From: Magnetococcales bacterium DC0425bin3 | GTDB taxonomy: Bacteria > Pseudomonadota > Magnetococcia > Magnetococcales > DC0425bin3 | Reading direction: 5' to 3' | Length of the DNA: 40,932 nucleotides | NCBI GenBank assembly: GCA_002753665.1 | Contig: PEAP01000020.1 | Span: forward strand, 1 to 40,932 | In this document: piece by piece, positions 28,076 through 35,402 of the stretch | Layout: each line of letters begins with the position of its first letter | Position numbering within the stretch: the first letter of the stretch is position 1 | Position numbers and translations under genes: made by a program | Notes under the pieces: generated by a model | Database searches by the model: none | Told to the model about the DNA's origin: nothing | What the model saw: the letters and a program-made list of their open reading frames with translations, nothing else

Positions 28076-29623
28076 TCAAGTGCCGTTCCTGATCCGGTCG
28101 ATCTCCTGGCGAATGGCCTCTTCCAGCAGCGATGGCAGCATCTCTTCCAGCAGGCTCCGGGCCATCTCGGCCACCAGGCGATCCACCCGTTCCCCAAAGG
28201 CCGCCTGCAAAGCCGCCGGTTCCGCCAACGGTTCCACCACCGGCTCCGCCGGTTCCGCCAACGGCTCCGCCGCCGGTTCCTCCAGCAACGGTTCAATGAT
28301 CGTCAGCTCCGCCGGTTCCGCCAACGGCGGCTCACCGAGTACCAGTTCAACCGCTTCCTCCAGCGATGGATCGACAGCCCCCTCGGCCGCAGGCTCCGTC
28401 GGTTCCTCCAGCGGCGGTTCCTCGGCTGACAGCTCCGCGGCCGCCAGTTCCAAAGGCTCCTCCAATGACCCCTCGGCCCCGGCCAGCTCCAACGGTTCCT
28501 CCAGCGGCGGCTCCTCGGCTGACAGCTCCGCGGCCGCCAGTTCCAAAGGCTCCTCCAATGACCCCTCGGCCCCGGCCAGCTCCAACGGTTCCTCCAGCGG
28601 CGGCTCCTCAGCGTCCGGAAGCTCCGCAGCCGCTTCCCCCGGCTCCTCGACCAAAGTCGATTCCGGCAGTTCGTAAGGCTCATCCTCTCCGGCCGGGGCC
28701 GGGGGACCCTCCACCGCAGGCTCCTCGATAGGGAGGGCCGCCTCGATCGGCTCCGCCGCCGCGGGTTCCTCCGCCAATTCCTCCGCCAGCTCCAACGGTT
28801 CTTCCGCCGCCGGCGCAGGCTCCTCCGCCAGCTCCAGCGGTTCCTCCACCGCCGCACCGACCGACTCCACAGGCGCGGGCTCCTCCGCCAGTTCCTCCAC
28901 CAGCTCCAGCGGCTCTTCCGCCAGCTCTGCCGGCTCCGCAACCGCCTGGTCCGCTGCGGCCCCCGATTCCAAAGAGTCCCCGCCGGGGATTTCTGCCTCC
29001 GACACACCCGCTTCCGCCGCTTCCAGGCCGGCGGCATCTTCGGCGGGGCCGCTGTCCGCGTCCAGCGCCGCCATCACTTCGGCCAGATCCTCGGCCGGTG
29101 GGGGTGGGGTAACGCTCCCCTCCGCTGGCGGATTGCCGCCGAAGTCGCCGGCGCCCAACAGCTGGTCCAGGGACTGCGCGATCTCCCCGGGCGTCACCAT
29201 CTCTCCCGTGACACGGTCACCCGCGGTAGGGTCGCCTGTCTCGCCTGCCCCCGGAGCCCCCTGTCCCGCCGGGTCCGGGGCCCGGCCTTTTCCCGCGGTG
29301 GCCTCCTCCTCCAGAACATCGATGGCGGCCAACACCTGCTGGGGCTGGTCCAGATCCACATGGGCGTTGCGGGCCGCCCGCCGCACCTCGGCCGGATCCA
29401 GATTCAAGGTGGCGGCCACCGCCGCGGCATCATCGGGATGGATGTCCGTTGGCCGGGAGCCAGCCCGGGCCGGAGGGGTCGACTGGGCAGTGGCGGGCGA
29501 TCCCGCCGGCTCCTCGTCCAGGATCTCCTCCAGGGAGGCGAGGATTTCCTCCAAAGTCAGGTTCCCCTCCTCCTTCAGCGCATCGCCCCCGTCACTCTTG
29601 CGGGATTTTTTGTTGGCAGGCAT
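28076..29623 (-). CDS. PopZ-like polar organising protein (DUF2497) with expanded acidic linker
   Basis: 515 residues in three parts. The N-terminus has a short helix [19 protein letters not shown] (about 21-39) like the client-binding helix of PopZ. The middle, about residues 40-465, is disordered, acidic and Pro/Ala-rich, built from EEPLELAEE-type units. The C-terminal 45 residues are predicted helical ([20 protein letters not shown], then [15 protein letters not shown]), matching the oligomerisation region of the DUF2497 family. Caulobacter PopZ is 177 residues, so the linker here is several times longer. PopZ scaffolds form polar condensates that tether the centromere. In alphaproteobacteria the gene commonly neighbours valS, as here, which supports the call. 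Low complexity makes the homology hard to prove. The start at 29623 was chosen by the basic [10 protein letters not shown] opening; the upstream site AGGGA is weak. Confidence 0.7.
   Translation of the reverse strand: MPANKKSRKSDGGDALKEEGNLTLEEILASLEEILDEEPAGSPATAQSTPPARAGSRPTDIHPDDAAAVAATLNLDPAEVRRAARNAHVDLDQPQQVLAAIDVLEEEATAGKGRAPDPAGQGAPGAGETGDPTAGDRVTGEMVTPGEIAQSLDQLLGAGDFGGNPPAEGSVTPPPPAEDLAEVMAALDADSGPAEDAAGLEAAEAGVSEAEIPGGDSLESGAAADQAVAEPAELAEEPLELVEELAEEPAPVESVGAAVEEPLELAEEPAPAAEEPLELAEELAEEPAAAEPIEAALPIEEPAVEGPPAPAGEDEPYELPESTLVEEPGEAAAELPDAEEPPLEEPLELAGAEGSLEEPLELAAAELSAEEPPLEEPLELAGAEGSLEEPLELAAAELSAEEPPLEEPTEPAAEGAVDPSLEEAVELVLGEPPLAEPAELTIIEPLLEEPAAEPLAEPAEPVVEPLAEPAALQAAFGERVDRLVAEMARSLLEEMLPSLLEEAIRQEIDRIRNGT
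28401..28611. repeat. 93-bp tandem repeat within the popZ-like gene
   Basis: Two near-identical 93-bp units (28401-28493, 28494-28586) and a partial third (to about 28611), differing at very few bases. Each encodes 31 residues containing [19 protein letters not shown]. The near identity shows a recent duplication that lengthened the acidic linker in frame. Confidence 0.92.
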
Positions 29624-29727
29624 GTGATCATCCCTATTCCAGGCCGCAGAACCGTACCATCCAACCGGAAGTCGCCCTCGGCCGGGCTGCTTCCGCCTCC
29701 CCCCACGAACCGTCCACGGACCAGCCG

Positions 29728-30198
29728 TCAGGTCTCCAGATCGGCCAGCACCTGCTGCACATGGCCTTTGACCTTGACGTTGGCATAAACCTTTTTCACC
29801 AGACCCGCGCCGTCCACCAGGAAGGTGGTCCGCACCAGACCCATGCAGGTGCGCCCGCAGACCTTCTTCTCCTGCCAAACGCCGAACGCCTCGCTCAGGG
29901 TGCCGTCGCCGTCACTGAGCAGCGGAAAGGTCAATCCCTGTGTGGCGCGAAAGTTGGCGTGGGACTTCACCGAATCCCTCGACACCCCGATCACCGCCAC
30001 CCCCCGCGCCTTCAGGGTGGACAGGGCGGCCTGAAAATCTTGCGCCTCGGTGGTGCAGCCAGGGGTGGCATCCTTGGGGTAGAAATAGATCACCGCTCCG
30101 TTGGGGCCCAACCGTTCCCGCAAGGCCTGTTCCACGCCGTCCTGATCGGCGACGACGGGGTTGGGAATCGGGCTCCCGGGTTGCAGTTCGCTGACCAT
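29728..30198 (-). CDS. Peroxiredoxin, Bcp/PrxQ type
   Basis: A 156-residue thiol peroxidase reducing hydroperoxides in the cytoplasm. The peroxidatic Cys48 is in the standard YFYPKDATPGCTTEAQDF motif. The usual PrxQ resolving cysteine five residues later is absent (Gln53). Instead there are Cys114 and Cys118 in KKVCGRTCMGLVRTTF, where relatives usually have non-cysteine residues; one of these may act as resolver, or the enzyme may be a 1-Cys type. The start at 30198 has GGGAGA upstream. It lies 37 bases after the carboxypeptidase and 104 bases before the PopZ-like gene. Confidence 0.92.
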   Translation of the reverse strand: MVSELQPGSPIPNPVVADQDGVEQALRERLGPNGAVIYFYPKDATPGCTTEAQDFQAALSTLKARGVAVIGVSRDSVKSHANFRATQGLTFPLLSDGDGTLSEAFGVWQEKKVCGRTCMGLVRTTFLVDGAGLVKKVYANVKVKGHVQQVLADLET

Positions 30199-30235
30199 GA
30201 TGTTTCTCCCTCTGTCTCGACAGGTTACCGGCTCC

Positions 30236-31438
30236 CTACCAGCCCATCTTGAGCCGCACCGAGTCCACCATCTCTCGGAAGAACCCCCCTTCCCCCACCG
30301 CCTGGGCGGTGACCACCGGCCGGGTTTCGATCTCCTTGCCCCCCAGCTTGACCACCACGCTGCCGATCGGGGCGCCCTTGGCCAGGGGCGCCAGCAGAGG
30401 TTCCTCGTAGCGCAGGCCCACCTCCAGCTTGTCCCGCTCCTTGCGGGGCACGGTGACCACCAGGGGGCTTTCCAGCACGCCATCCACCTGCTCCACATCA
30501 CCCTTCCAAACCCGCAGGGTGCGCACCGGCGCGCCCTTGTCGTAGAGCCGGACGGACTCGAATATGCGGTTGCCATAGCGCAGCATCTGCAGGGAATCGT
30601 CGCTGCGGATGGGGACGCTGGCCGCCCCCAGCATCACGGATCCCAGCCGCTGGCCGTCCTTCTCGCTGGTGGCGATCAGGCAATAGCCGGCGGAGGTGGT
30701 GTGGCCGGTCTTGAGGCCGGTGATCGAGGAATCCCGCCACAGCAACCGGTTGCGGTTGTGCTGGAGAATGCCGTTGAAGGTGTACTCCTTCTCCCGCACA
30801 AAATGGCCGTACTGGGGAAAATGCAGGGTGATGGCCCGGGTCAGGGTAAAAAGATCCCGGGCGGTGGTGTAATGCTCGTCACCCGGCAGACCGGACGCAT
30901 TCATGAAATGGGTGGCGTTCATCCCCAGCTCCTGGGCCTTGTGGTTCATCATGTCCACGAAGCCCGCTTCCGATCCCCCCAGATGTTCCGCCACCACCAC
31001 GCAGGCATCGTTGCCGCTCTGCACCGCGATGCCCCGGATCAACTGCTCCACCTGGACCTCCGCTCCCACCTTGACGAAGGTCCTGGAGCCTTCCATCTGC
31101 CAAGCTTTTTTGCTCACCGGCAGGGCGCTTTCCAGGGTCAGTTCGCCTTTGGCCAGAGCCTCGTAGATCAGGTAGAGGGTCATCACCTTGGTCAGGGACG
31201 CCGGCTCGCTGCGCCGATCGGCATCCTGTTCAAACAGGATGGCGCCCGAGTCGAGATCGCCCATGATGGCCGAAACGGCCCGTACCTTGAAGGGCATCTT
31301 GTCATCGGTGGCCGGAGGATCGGCGGCTGCGGCCGCTCCCGTCCAGAGAAGTACCAATATTCCCAAACAACGCATCAGTCTGACCATTGCCTGCCAAGCC
31401 TCGCTCAATCCCCGATCAATCCGGGAGTCCATGCCCAT
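30236..31438 (-). CDS. D-alanyl-D-alanine carboxypeptidase, DacA/DacC (PBP5/6) family
   Basis: A 400-residue penicillin-binding protein that trims the terminal D-Ala from peptidoglycan stem peptides in the periplasm. A long n-region and hydrophobic segment (LMRCLGILVLLWTGAAAAAD) form the signal peptide. The active-site triad motifs are Ser81-Leu-Thr-Lys84, Ser141-Gly-Asn143 and Lys243-Thr-Gly245. The C-terminal beta-rich domain ends FFREMVDSVRLKMGW, an amphipathic membrane-anchoring helix as in PBP5. The start at 31438 has GGAGG six bases upstream; ATG 31387 would give a more compact signal peptide. It follows rlpA by 21 bases. Confidence 0.94.
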   Translation of the reverse strand: MGMDSRIDRGLSEAWQAMVRLMRCLGILVLLWTGAAAAADPPATDDKMPFKVRAVSAIMGDLDSGAILFEQDADRRSEPASLTKVMTLYLIYEALAKGELTLESALPVSKKAWQMEGSRTFVKVGAEVQVEQLIRGIAVQSGNDACVVVAEHLGGSEAGFVDMMNHKAQELGMNATHFMNASGLPGDEHYTTARDLFTLTRAITLHFPQYGHFVREKEYTFNGILQHNRNRLLWRDSSITGLKTGHTTSAGYCLIATSEKDGQRLGSVMLGAASVPIRSDDSLQMLRYGNRIFESVRLYDKGAPVRTLRVWKGDVEQVDGVLESPLVVTVPRKERDKLEVGLRYEEPLLAPLAKGAPIGSVVVKLGGKEIETRPVVTAQAVGEGGFFREMVDSVRLKMGW

Positions 31439-31459
31439 GATCCGCCTCCAGAAGGAGGG

Positions 31460-32287
31460 TCATTCCACCACGATCCGTCCCTCCCCCAATCCCCTGCCAG
31501 CCAGGGATTCCACCAGCCCATCGGCCATTTCAACCGATGCCAGAGGCCCCAGTTGCACCCGATAGAAGGTCTGATCGCTCACCTCGGCCCGGGTCACCCG
31601 TACCGGGATCCGCTCTTCCAGGGTCTTGGCCAGACGGCGGGCGTTGTTTTCCGACTGGAAGGCGCCGATCTGCACGAAGAGTTTCGGCGCATCCTCCTTG
31701 CCGACCTCGGGAGTCGACTTGACCTTCCGTTTGGCTCGGGCCAGTTGTGTCTGCGGTTCACCCGGCCCCAGGGCCACCACCTCCACCATGGCGGTGCCCT
31801 GGGTAAAAAACCCCAGTGCCCTTGCAGCCCCGCGGGACAAATCGATGAGGCGGTTCTTGACGAAGGGACCCCGGTCGTTGACCCGCACGTCCACCGACTT
31901 GCCGGTGTTCAGATCGGTCACCCGGACCATGGTGGGCAGGGGCAGGGTGGTGTGGGCCGCGGTGAGTTCGTCCTGGTCGTAATCTTCGCCATTGGCGGTG
32001 TCCCGCCCGTGGAACCCGGGACCGTACCAGGAAGCGACACCCTTTTCCCGATACCCCTCGGCGGACAGCATGGGAACGTAGCGCACCCCGGAAATGCTGT
32101 AGGGCCGTTCCGTGGGTTTGAGTTTGACCCTGGGCGGGAGCGGCGCGGACCGATCCGGTGGAATATCCTCCGGACCCTCCACGCGGGTGGCGCATCCCGA
32201 GGCCAGCAGCGCTGCGGCCAGCAGGCCGATCAGCCAATAATTCTGCCCGGGCAGCCAAATGGGCAATCGCGTCCGGTATCCATCCAT
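31460..32287 (-). CDS. rlpA: RlpA-family lipoprotein (septal lytic transglycosylase type)
   Basis: 275 residues. A signal peptide with lipobox LLASGC puts the lipidated Cys at about residue 32, so it is an outer-membrane lipoprotein. A double-psi beta-barrel domain shows GVASWYGPGFHGRDTANGE and DVRVNDRGPFVKNRLIDLS, which contain the catalytic region. A C-terminal SPOR domain (KLFVQIGAFQSENNARRLAK) would bind denuded septal glycan. RlpA proteins cleave peptidoglycan lacking stem peptides. Placement beside dacC-like and mltB genes makes a wall-remodelling cluster. Confidence 0.93.
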   Translation of the reverse strand: MDGYRTRLPIWLPGQNYWLIGLLAAALLASGCATRVEGPEDIPPDRSAPLPPRVKLKPTERPYSISGVRYVPMLSAEGYREKGVASWYGPGFHGRDTANGEDYDQDELTAAHTTLPLPTMVRVTDLNTGKSVDVRVNDRGPFVKNRLIDLSRGAARALGFFTQGTAMVEVVALGPGEPQTQLARAKRKVKSTPEVGKEDAPKLFVQIGAFQSENNARRLAKTLEERIPVRVTRAEVSDQTFYRVQLGPLASVEMADGLVESLAGRGLGEGRIVVE

Positions 32288-32318
32288 GGTGTGCCGTCCG
32301 TTCCCGCTTTATGGTTTA

Positions 32319-32372
32319 CCGACGAAAATCGCTGCGCGGTTTTCATTGGTGGTGGATGGAGGGAGGCTTCCC
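32319..32372 (-). repeat. Short palindromic repeat, family 2, copy B
   Basis: On the minus strand the head GCCTCCCTCCATCCACCACC (32367 to 32348) is followed by a hairpin with arms GAAAACCGC and GCGATTTTC (one mismatch) and a terminal CGG. It lies between the end of mltB and the start of rlpA, in a 100-base gap, so it is transcribed if the genes are co-transcribed. Confidence 0.7.
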
Positions 32373-32387
32373 CCATCCAGCGAAAGT

Positions 32388-33464
32388 TTATTCCCTTGAC
32401 CCCTTGCGTGCCACCCTGGCCGCCAGTTCGCCCACTCCCATGGCAAAAGGACGGTATCTGTTCCAGAGCGTCACCACCCGGAAATTATTGAAGACCACAT
32501 GATAGCGATCCCGGCCCCGCTCTTCCAGCTTGATCAGCGCGGTGGGGAGATCAGCCGGCGGTTCGGCCACCCCGGGGGCCAGCCGCAGGCCTTTCTTCCG
32601 CCACCATTTCCAGGGAGGCATCTTACTCAGGGTCCTGGAGACCGCAACTCCCGGGGGCGGTTTCCCCGCCACCGGCAGGCTGTAGGGTTGCCCCCGACGC
32701 CAGCCGTTGTCGGCCAGATAGGCGGCGATGGACCCCAGCACGTCCGCGGGACTGGAATAAACCGCCCGCCGACCATCGCCGTCGAAATCCACCGCATGCC
32801 GTCGCAGGGTGCCGGGCAACATCTGCACCTGCCCGATGGCCCCGTCGTAGGATCCCTTGGGCACCCGGGGATCCCAGCCCTCCTCCCGGCTCAGCAGCAG
32901 GAACTCCCGGAGCTGTTCCCGGAAAAAAGGCACCCGGCTGGACCGACCCACCGCCTGGGTGAACAGGGACTTCAGGATCGGGAAGTTCCCCATGTCGGTG
33001 CCGTAGCGACTTTCGATGCCCCACAGGGCCACCACGAAAGGGGCGGGTACGCCATAGTGTTTCTCCACCCGCTTCAGCAGGTCCTTGTGCGTGGACATCA
33101 ACCGGCGCCCCTCCTTTTCCACTTGGGCCTTGACGACCGGTGGCTGGGTGGTGAAACAGGTTCTGGGAACCGCCGGCTTGGGCGGAACCCTCGGCCGCGC
33201 CCCGGCCTCGAATTCCCCCAGCAGATCATCGAGCCAGACGGGGTCGAACCGATCCTGCTTGACCAGTTGGGCCAGCCAGGCGTGGCGGGCCACCACCCCG
33301 GCGGCCTGCACCGGCACCGCCAAACCGAACAACAGCGACAGCCCCACCAGCCCCCCTCCCCACCGCACCGACAGACCTCCCCGCGCTGCCCGGAGGAGCC
33401 GGGCTGCCGGCGGCAATTCCTTGATCCCCGCCGACGGCGGGTTCATCCTGAGCGGTCGAGGCAT
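32388..33464 (-). CDS. mltB: Lytic murein transglycosylase, MltB family
   Basis: A 358-residue periplasmic peptidoglycan lytic transglycosylase. A hydrophobic stretch at about residues 38-54 (GLVGLSLLFGLAVPVQA) is the signal segment. The family core starts DRFDPVWLDDLLGEFE. The catalytic Glu151 is in VVALWGIESRYGTDMGNFP, and GAIGQVQMLPGTLRRHAVDFDGDG and AAYLADNGW are further family marks. No lipobox is visible, so it may be soluble or use the uncleaved segment. ATG 33464 was chosen; ATG 33446 is possible, and neither has a strong ribosome-binding site. It is divergent from the ABC exporter with about 100 bases between the starts. Confidence 0.92.
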   Translation of the reverse strand: MPRPLRMNPPSAGIKELPPAARLLRAARGGLSVRWGGGLVGLSLLFGLAVPVQAAGVVARHAWLAQLVKQDRFDPVWLDDLLGEFEAGARPRVPPKPAVPRTCFTTQPPVVKAQVEKEGRRLMSTHKDLLKRVEKHYGVPAPFVVALWGIESRYGTDMGNFPILKSLFTQAVGRSSRVPFFREQLREFLLLSREEGWDPRVPKGSYDGAIGQVQMLPGTLRRHAVDFDGDGRRAVYSSPADVLGSIAAYLADNGWRRGQPYSLPVAGKPPPGVAVSRTLSKMPPWKWWRKKGLRLAPGVAEPPADLPTALIKLEERGRDRYHVVFNNFRVVTLWNRYRPFAMGVGELAARVARKGSRE

Positions 33465-33563
33465 ACGAAAGGGCTTGTTCGGAAGGAGTGGGACAGGAAG
33501 GGCCGCCCGCCGGGGAGAGATCCATTCCGCAAGTGCCCGGATCATACAACAAGAAAAGAACGG

Positions 33564-35402
33564 ATGAAAACCGAAAAACCCGCTCCCCCCTCCGATCCCC
33601 GGCCTGGATCTTCCCTCGCGGCCGGGCGTCTGCGCCACCTGCTGCCCCACTGCCGGCGCCATGTCTGGGGCTTTGTCTGGGGTTTCCTGCTGCTGGCCGC
33701 CACCAGCCTGAGCGCCGCCGTCATCCCCTATACCATGAAGCTGGCCACCGAGTCCCTGGAAGACGGCGCCGGCGGGATGGCCATGGGCCGGTTCGCCCTG
33801 CTGCTGATCCTGCTGGCCCTGGTCAACGGCCTGTTCCGGATCTGGGGCCGGGTTCACATCTTCGCCATCGGCCGGCAGGTGGAATACGACCTGCGGGCCC
33901 AGTATCACGCCAGCCTGCTGCGCCTGGATACGGCCTTCTTCGGCCGGGAGCGCACCGGGGACCTGGTCAGCCGCGGCACCACCGACATCACCGCCCTGCG
34001 CATGTTCATCGGCCCCGGGTTTCTCCAGGTCTGCAACACCCTGATGGTCTACGCCACGGTGGTGCCGGTCATGGCCGGTCTCGATGCCCACCTGACCCTG
34101 CTGGCCCTGGCGCCGTTCCCGGTGGCCCTGCTGACCGCCCGGCTGATGACCCGCCGCCTCTACCGCCTGAGCCGGGCGGTGGCCGACCGCTTCGGCCGGC
34201 TGTCGGGGTTCGTGCAGGAGGCGGTGACCGGCATGGCGGTGATCCGCGGCCATGCCCAGGAGGACAACTGGCGCCGGCGTTTCGATGCCGAGGCCGATCT
34301 CCTCTACGCCGATCACCTGCGCCACACCCGCCTGCAGGGCACCTTCGCCCCCCTGATGATGTTCAGCGGCGGTTTGGGCGGCTGGATCATCCTGGCGGTG
34401 GGCGGACCGGAAGTGGCGGCGGGACGCCTGACGGTGGGCGATTTCGTCGCCTTCTCCGGCTATCTGGCCCTGCTGGTGTGGCCCACGGTGGGGCTGGGCT
34501 GGATCCTGACCGTGATGCAGCGCGGCTGGGCCGCCATGGAACGGATCGGCATGGTGCTGGATGCCCAACCGGCCACCCCGGTCCTCGCCGACCCGGGACT
34601 GGCCGAGTCCGCCCCTCCGGGCCACTGGCGGGGAGAAATCCAGGTGGCGGGGCTGGAGTTCGCCTTTCCGGTCCCGGTTGAGCCCGCGGCCGCACCGTCC
34701 CGCCCGATCCTGAAATCCATCCATATGACCCTCCCGCCCGGCAGCTTCGTCGGCCTGGCAGGACGGGTGGGGTCGGGCAAGTCCACCCTGCTCAACTGCC
34801 TGGCCCGGCTCTGGCCGGCCCCGCCGGGCACCGTGCTGCTGGACGGCCGCCCCCTGGAGAGCATCCCCGAGGATGAGCTGCGCCGCAACCTGCTGCTGGT
34901 GCCCCAGGAAAGCATCCTGTTTTCGGCCTCCATGGCGGAGAATCTGCTGTTCGGCCGGCCCGGTGGCAGCGAGGCGCTGGCCTGGCAGGTGGCGCACCAG
35001 GTGGCCCTGGACCAGGAAATCCGCACCTTTCCCGACGGCATGGCCACCCTGGTGGGCGAGCGGGGCATCACCCTGTCCGGCGGTCAGCGCCAGCGGGCCG
35101 CCCTGGCCCGGGCCTTGGCCCTGGATCCACCGGTGCTGCTGCTGGACGATGTCTTCTCCAGCGTGGACGCCCGCACCGAGGAGACCATCCTGGACCAGGT
35201 GCGGACCTTCAGCCGGGGACGCACCACCCTGATGGTCTGCCACCGGGTGGCGGCCCTGCATGCGGCGGACAGCATCTACCTGCTGGACGAGGGCCGCATC
35301 GTCGGCCACGGCCCCCACCACCAGCTCATAGAACACAGCGCTCTGTACCGGGATCTGCACAACCGCATGGCCCGGGCCGAGGCTCTGGAGGCCCTGGGAT
35401 GA
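33564..35402 (+). CDS. ABC exporter half-transporter, degenerate-site subunit (MdlA-like)
   Basis: 612 residues: six membrane helices (to about residue 335) fused to an ATPase domain. Walker A is GRVGSGKST (400-408), the Q-loop is VPQES and the signature LSGGQRQR is intact. Walker B ends VLLLDDVFSSVD, with Asp529 where the catalytic Glu should be. In heterodimeric exporters (MdlAB, TM287/288, BmrCD) one subunit has exactly this change, so this half contributes the non-hydrolysing site. The start at 33564 was chosen by N-terminal alignment; the open frame upstream from 32499 is antisense to mltB. Its stop overlaps the next gene's start as ATGA, so the halves are made together. The substrate cannot be deduced. 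Confidence 0.93.
   Translation: MKTEKPAPPSDPRPGSSLAAGRLRHLLPHCRRHVWGFVWGFLLLAATSLSAAVIPYTMKLATESLEDGAGGMAMGRFALLLILLALVNGLFRIWGRVHIFAIGRQVEYDLRAQYHASLLRLDTAFFGRERTGDLVSRGTTDITALRMFIGPGFLQVCNTLMVYATVVPVMAGLDAHLTLLALAPFPVALLTARLMTRRLYRLSRAVADRFGRLSGFVQEAVTGMAVIRGHAQEDNWRRRFDAEADLLYADHLRHTRLQGTFAPLMMFSGGLGGWIILAVGGPEVAAGRLTVGDFVAFSGYLALLVWPTVGLGWILTVMQRGWAAMERIGMVLDAQPATPVLADPGLAESAPPGHWRGEIQVAGLEFAFPVPVEPAAAPSRPILKSIHMTLPPGSFVGLAGRVGSGKSTLLNCLARLWPAPPGTVLLDGRPLESIPEDELRRNLLLVPQESILFSASMAENLLFGRPGGSEALAWQVAHQVALDQEIRTFPDGMATLVGERGITLSGGQRQRAALARALALDPPVLLLDDVFSSVDARTEETILDQVRTFSRGRTTLMVCHRVAALHAADSIYLLDEGRIVGHGPHHQLIEHSALYRDLHNRMARAEALEALG

Noticed and set aside
28080-28676. Ser/Gly/Ala-rich plus-strand frame opposite the popZ-like gene
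   Set aside because: It is the reverse reading of the acidic GAG/CCG repeat codons; the minus strand has a sensible start, conserved-looking ends and the valS neighbour.
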